13,953 bases of DNA from NCBI GenBank assembly GCA_947377625.1, contig CANCGR010000020.1:1-13953 (forward strand). The letters run 5' to 3'. The notes below the pieces were generated by a model. It was not told the origin of the DNA. It saw only the letters and a list, made by a program, of their open reading frames with translations, and did not search any database. Below are positions 13,527-13,953 of this stretch, piece after piece (within the stretch, counting starts at the first letter, position 1; each line of letters starts with the position of its first letter). Origin of the DNA: Gammaproteobacteria bacterium. Its GTDB lineage: Bacteria; Pseudomonadota; Gammaproteobacteria; Pseudomonadales; Pseudohongiellaceae. The translations under genes and the position numbers were made by a program.

Positions 13527-13953
13527 ATGCTTTACCGGAACACGTTGTCGCTGCTGTTGCAACAATCGCGCATGTGCGTGGCGATCTTGGCGTTAATGGC
13601 TGTTGGGGCATGCAACGACTCCCCGATCGCCTCGGCGCGTGCTGCAGAAGGTAGCAGCTCTGCGGCAACGGCTCCGGCGCGAGCCCGAAAAACCCCGGAC
13701 AAACCCAATATTCTGCTGATCGTGGCGGATGACCTTGGCTACAGCGATCTCAGCCTCTATGGCAGCGAAATCCCCACCCCCAACATCGATGCACTGGCTC
13801 GCAGCGGCATGTTGCTGGATGAGTTCTACTCCGGACTTACCTGTTCACCAACCCGCTCCATGTTGTTGTCAGGTACTGACAACCACTTGGCAGGCTTAGG
13901 CGTCATGGGCGCACCCACCCGCCCCGAGCACAAGGATCAGCCCGGCTATGCGG
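13527..13953 (+). CDS. Arylsulfatase (sulfatase S1 family), predicted lipoprotein, 3' end outside the window
   Basis: The first 142 residues of a sulfate-ester hydrolase are present and the frame runs off the window. Residues 1-29 form a lipoprotein signal ending in the lipobox VGAC (Cys29, with Asn at +2), so the enzyme is probably anchored in the outer membrane facing the periplasm or outside. A low-complexity Ala/Ser/Arg linker (about 32-58) precedes the catalytic domain: PNILLIVADDLGYSDLSLYG with the metal-binding Asp68/Asp69, then PTPNIDALARSGM, then CSPTRS with Cys106 as the formylglycine precursor. The CxPxR signature makes it a Cys-type sulfatase that needs a maturation enzyme not seen here. 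SMLLSGTDNHLAGLGVM resembles AtsA-type arylsulfatases. It follows a TetR-family gene by 85 bp. The true substrate is unknown. Confidence 0.93.
   Translation, partial: MLYRNTLSLLLQQSRMCVAILALMAVGACNDSPIASARAAEGSSSAATAPARARKTPDKPNILLIVADDLGYSDLSLYGSEIPTPNIDALARSGMLLDEFYSGLTCSPTRSMLLSGTDNHLAGLGVMGAPTRPEHKDQPGYA

Overview
The window looks like a chromosomal segment of a gammaproteobacterium with roughly 55-58% GC. The two-component pair resembles gammaproteobacterial PhoP/PhoQ (kinase H-box AHSLKTP, regulator with DRDSNVLEVFIRRLRQKLD). The sulfatase start resembles pseudomonad-type AtsA, and LemA/M48 and POT genes are common in this class. A free-living aquatic or soil lineage near the Cellvibrio/Spongiibacter groups would fit, but this is inference. 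There are no rRNA or tRNA genes, insertion sequences, CRISPR arrays or phage genes.

Layout. Bases 1-183 are the 3' end of a plus-strand gene (DUF4198-like). It converges on a minus-strand block at 253-3334, which in transcription order holds a glycine-zipper envelope protein, a secreted PepSY protein with a QNDRG pentapeptide repeat, an OmpR/PhoP-type response regulator and a PhoQ-like kinase. This is probably one envelope-sensing operon. A secreted type-B carboxylesterase (3504-5048, plus) diverges from it. The esterase converges, with only 8 bp between stop codons, on a minus-strand lemA-M48 peptidase pair (5057-7554). The M48 protein carries a C-terminal extension that looks TerB-like. Upstream of lemA is a small NTF2/ketosteroid-isomerase-like gene (7643-8038). 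A very strong intrinsic terminator then marks the end of a PQQ-dependent quinohemoprotein alcohol dehydrogenase (8126-10246, minus). That enzyme has a lipobox, a C-terminal cytochrome c domain and an Asp-Tyr-Asp active-site motif typical of lanthanide-using enzymes. Upstream again is a POT-family peptide/H+ symporter (10404-12152, minus).

Bases 12153-12775 hold no convincing protein gene. On the minus strand there is a sigma70-like promoter (TTGACA/TATTCT) and, about 100 nt inside the predicted transcript, a strong intrinsic terminator (13-bp stem, TTTCTTTTT). This predicts either a free small RNA of about 147 nt or a terminated leader (attenuator) controlling the POT gene. It is the least explained element in the window.

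The right end (12776-13953, plus) holds a TetR-family regulator followed by the start of a lipoprotein arylsulfatase (cut by the window end). Small dyads lie before both genes and are candidate operators. Overall the window combines envelope surveillance (two-component block, LemA/M48) with periplasmic or surface catabolism (esterase, PQQ dehydrogenase, peptide uptake, sulfatase).
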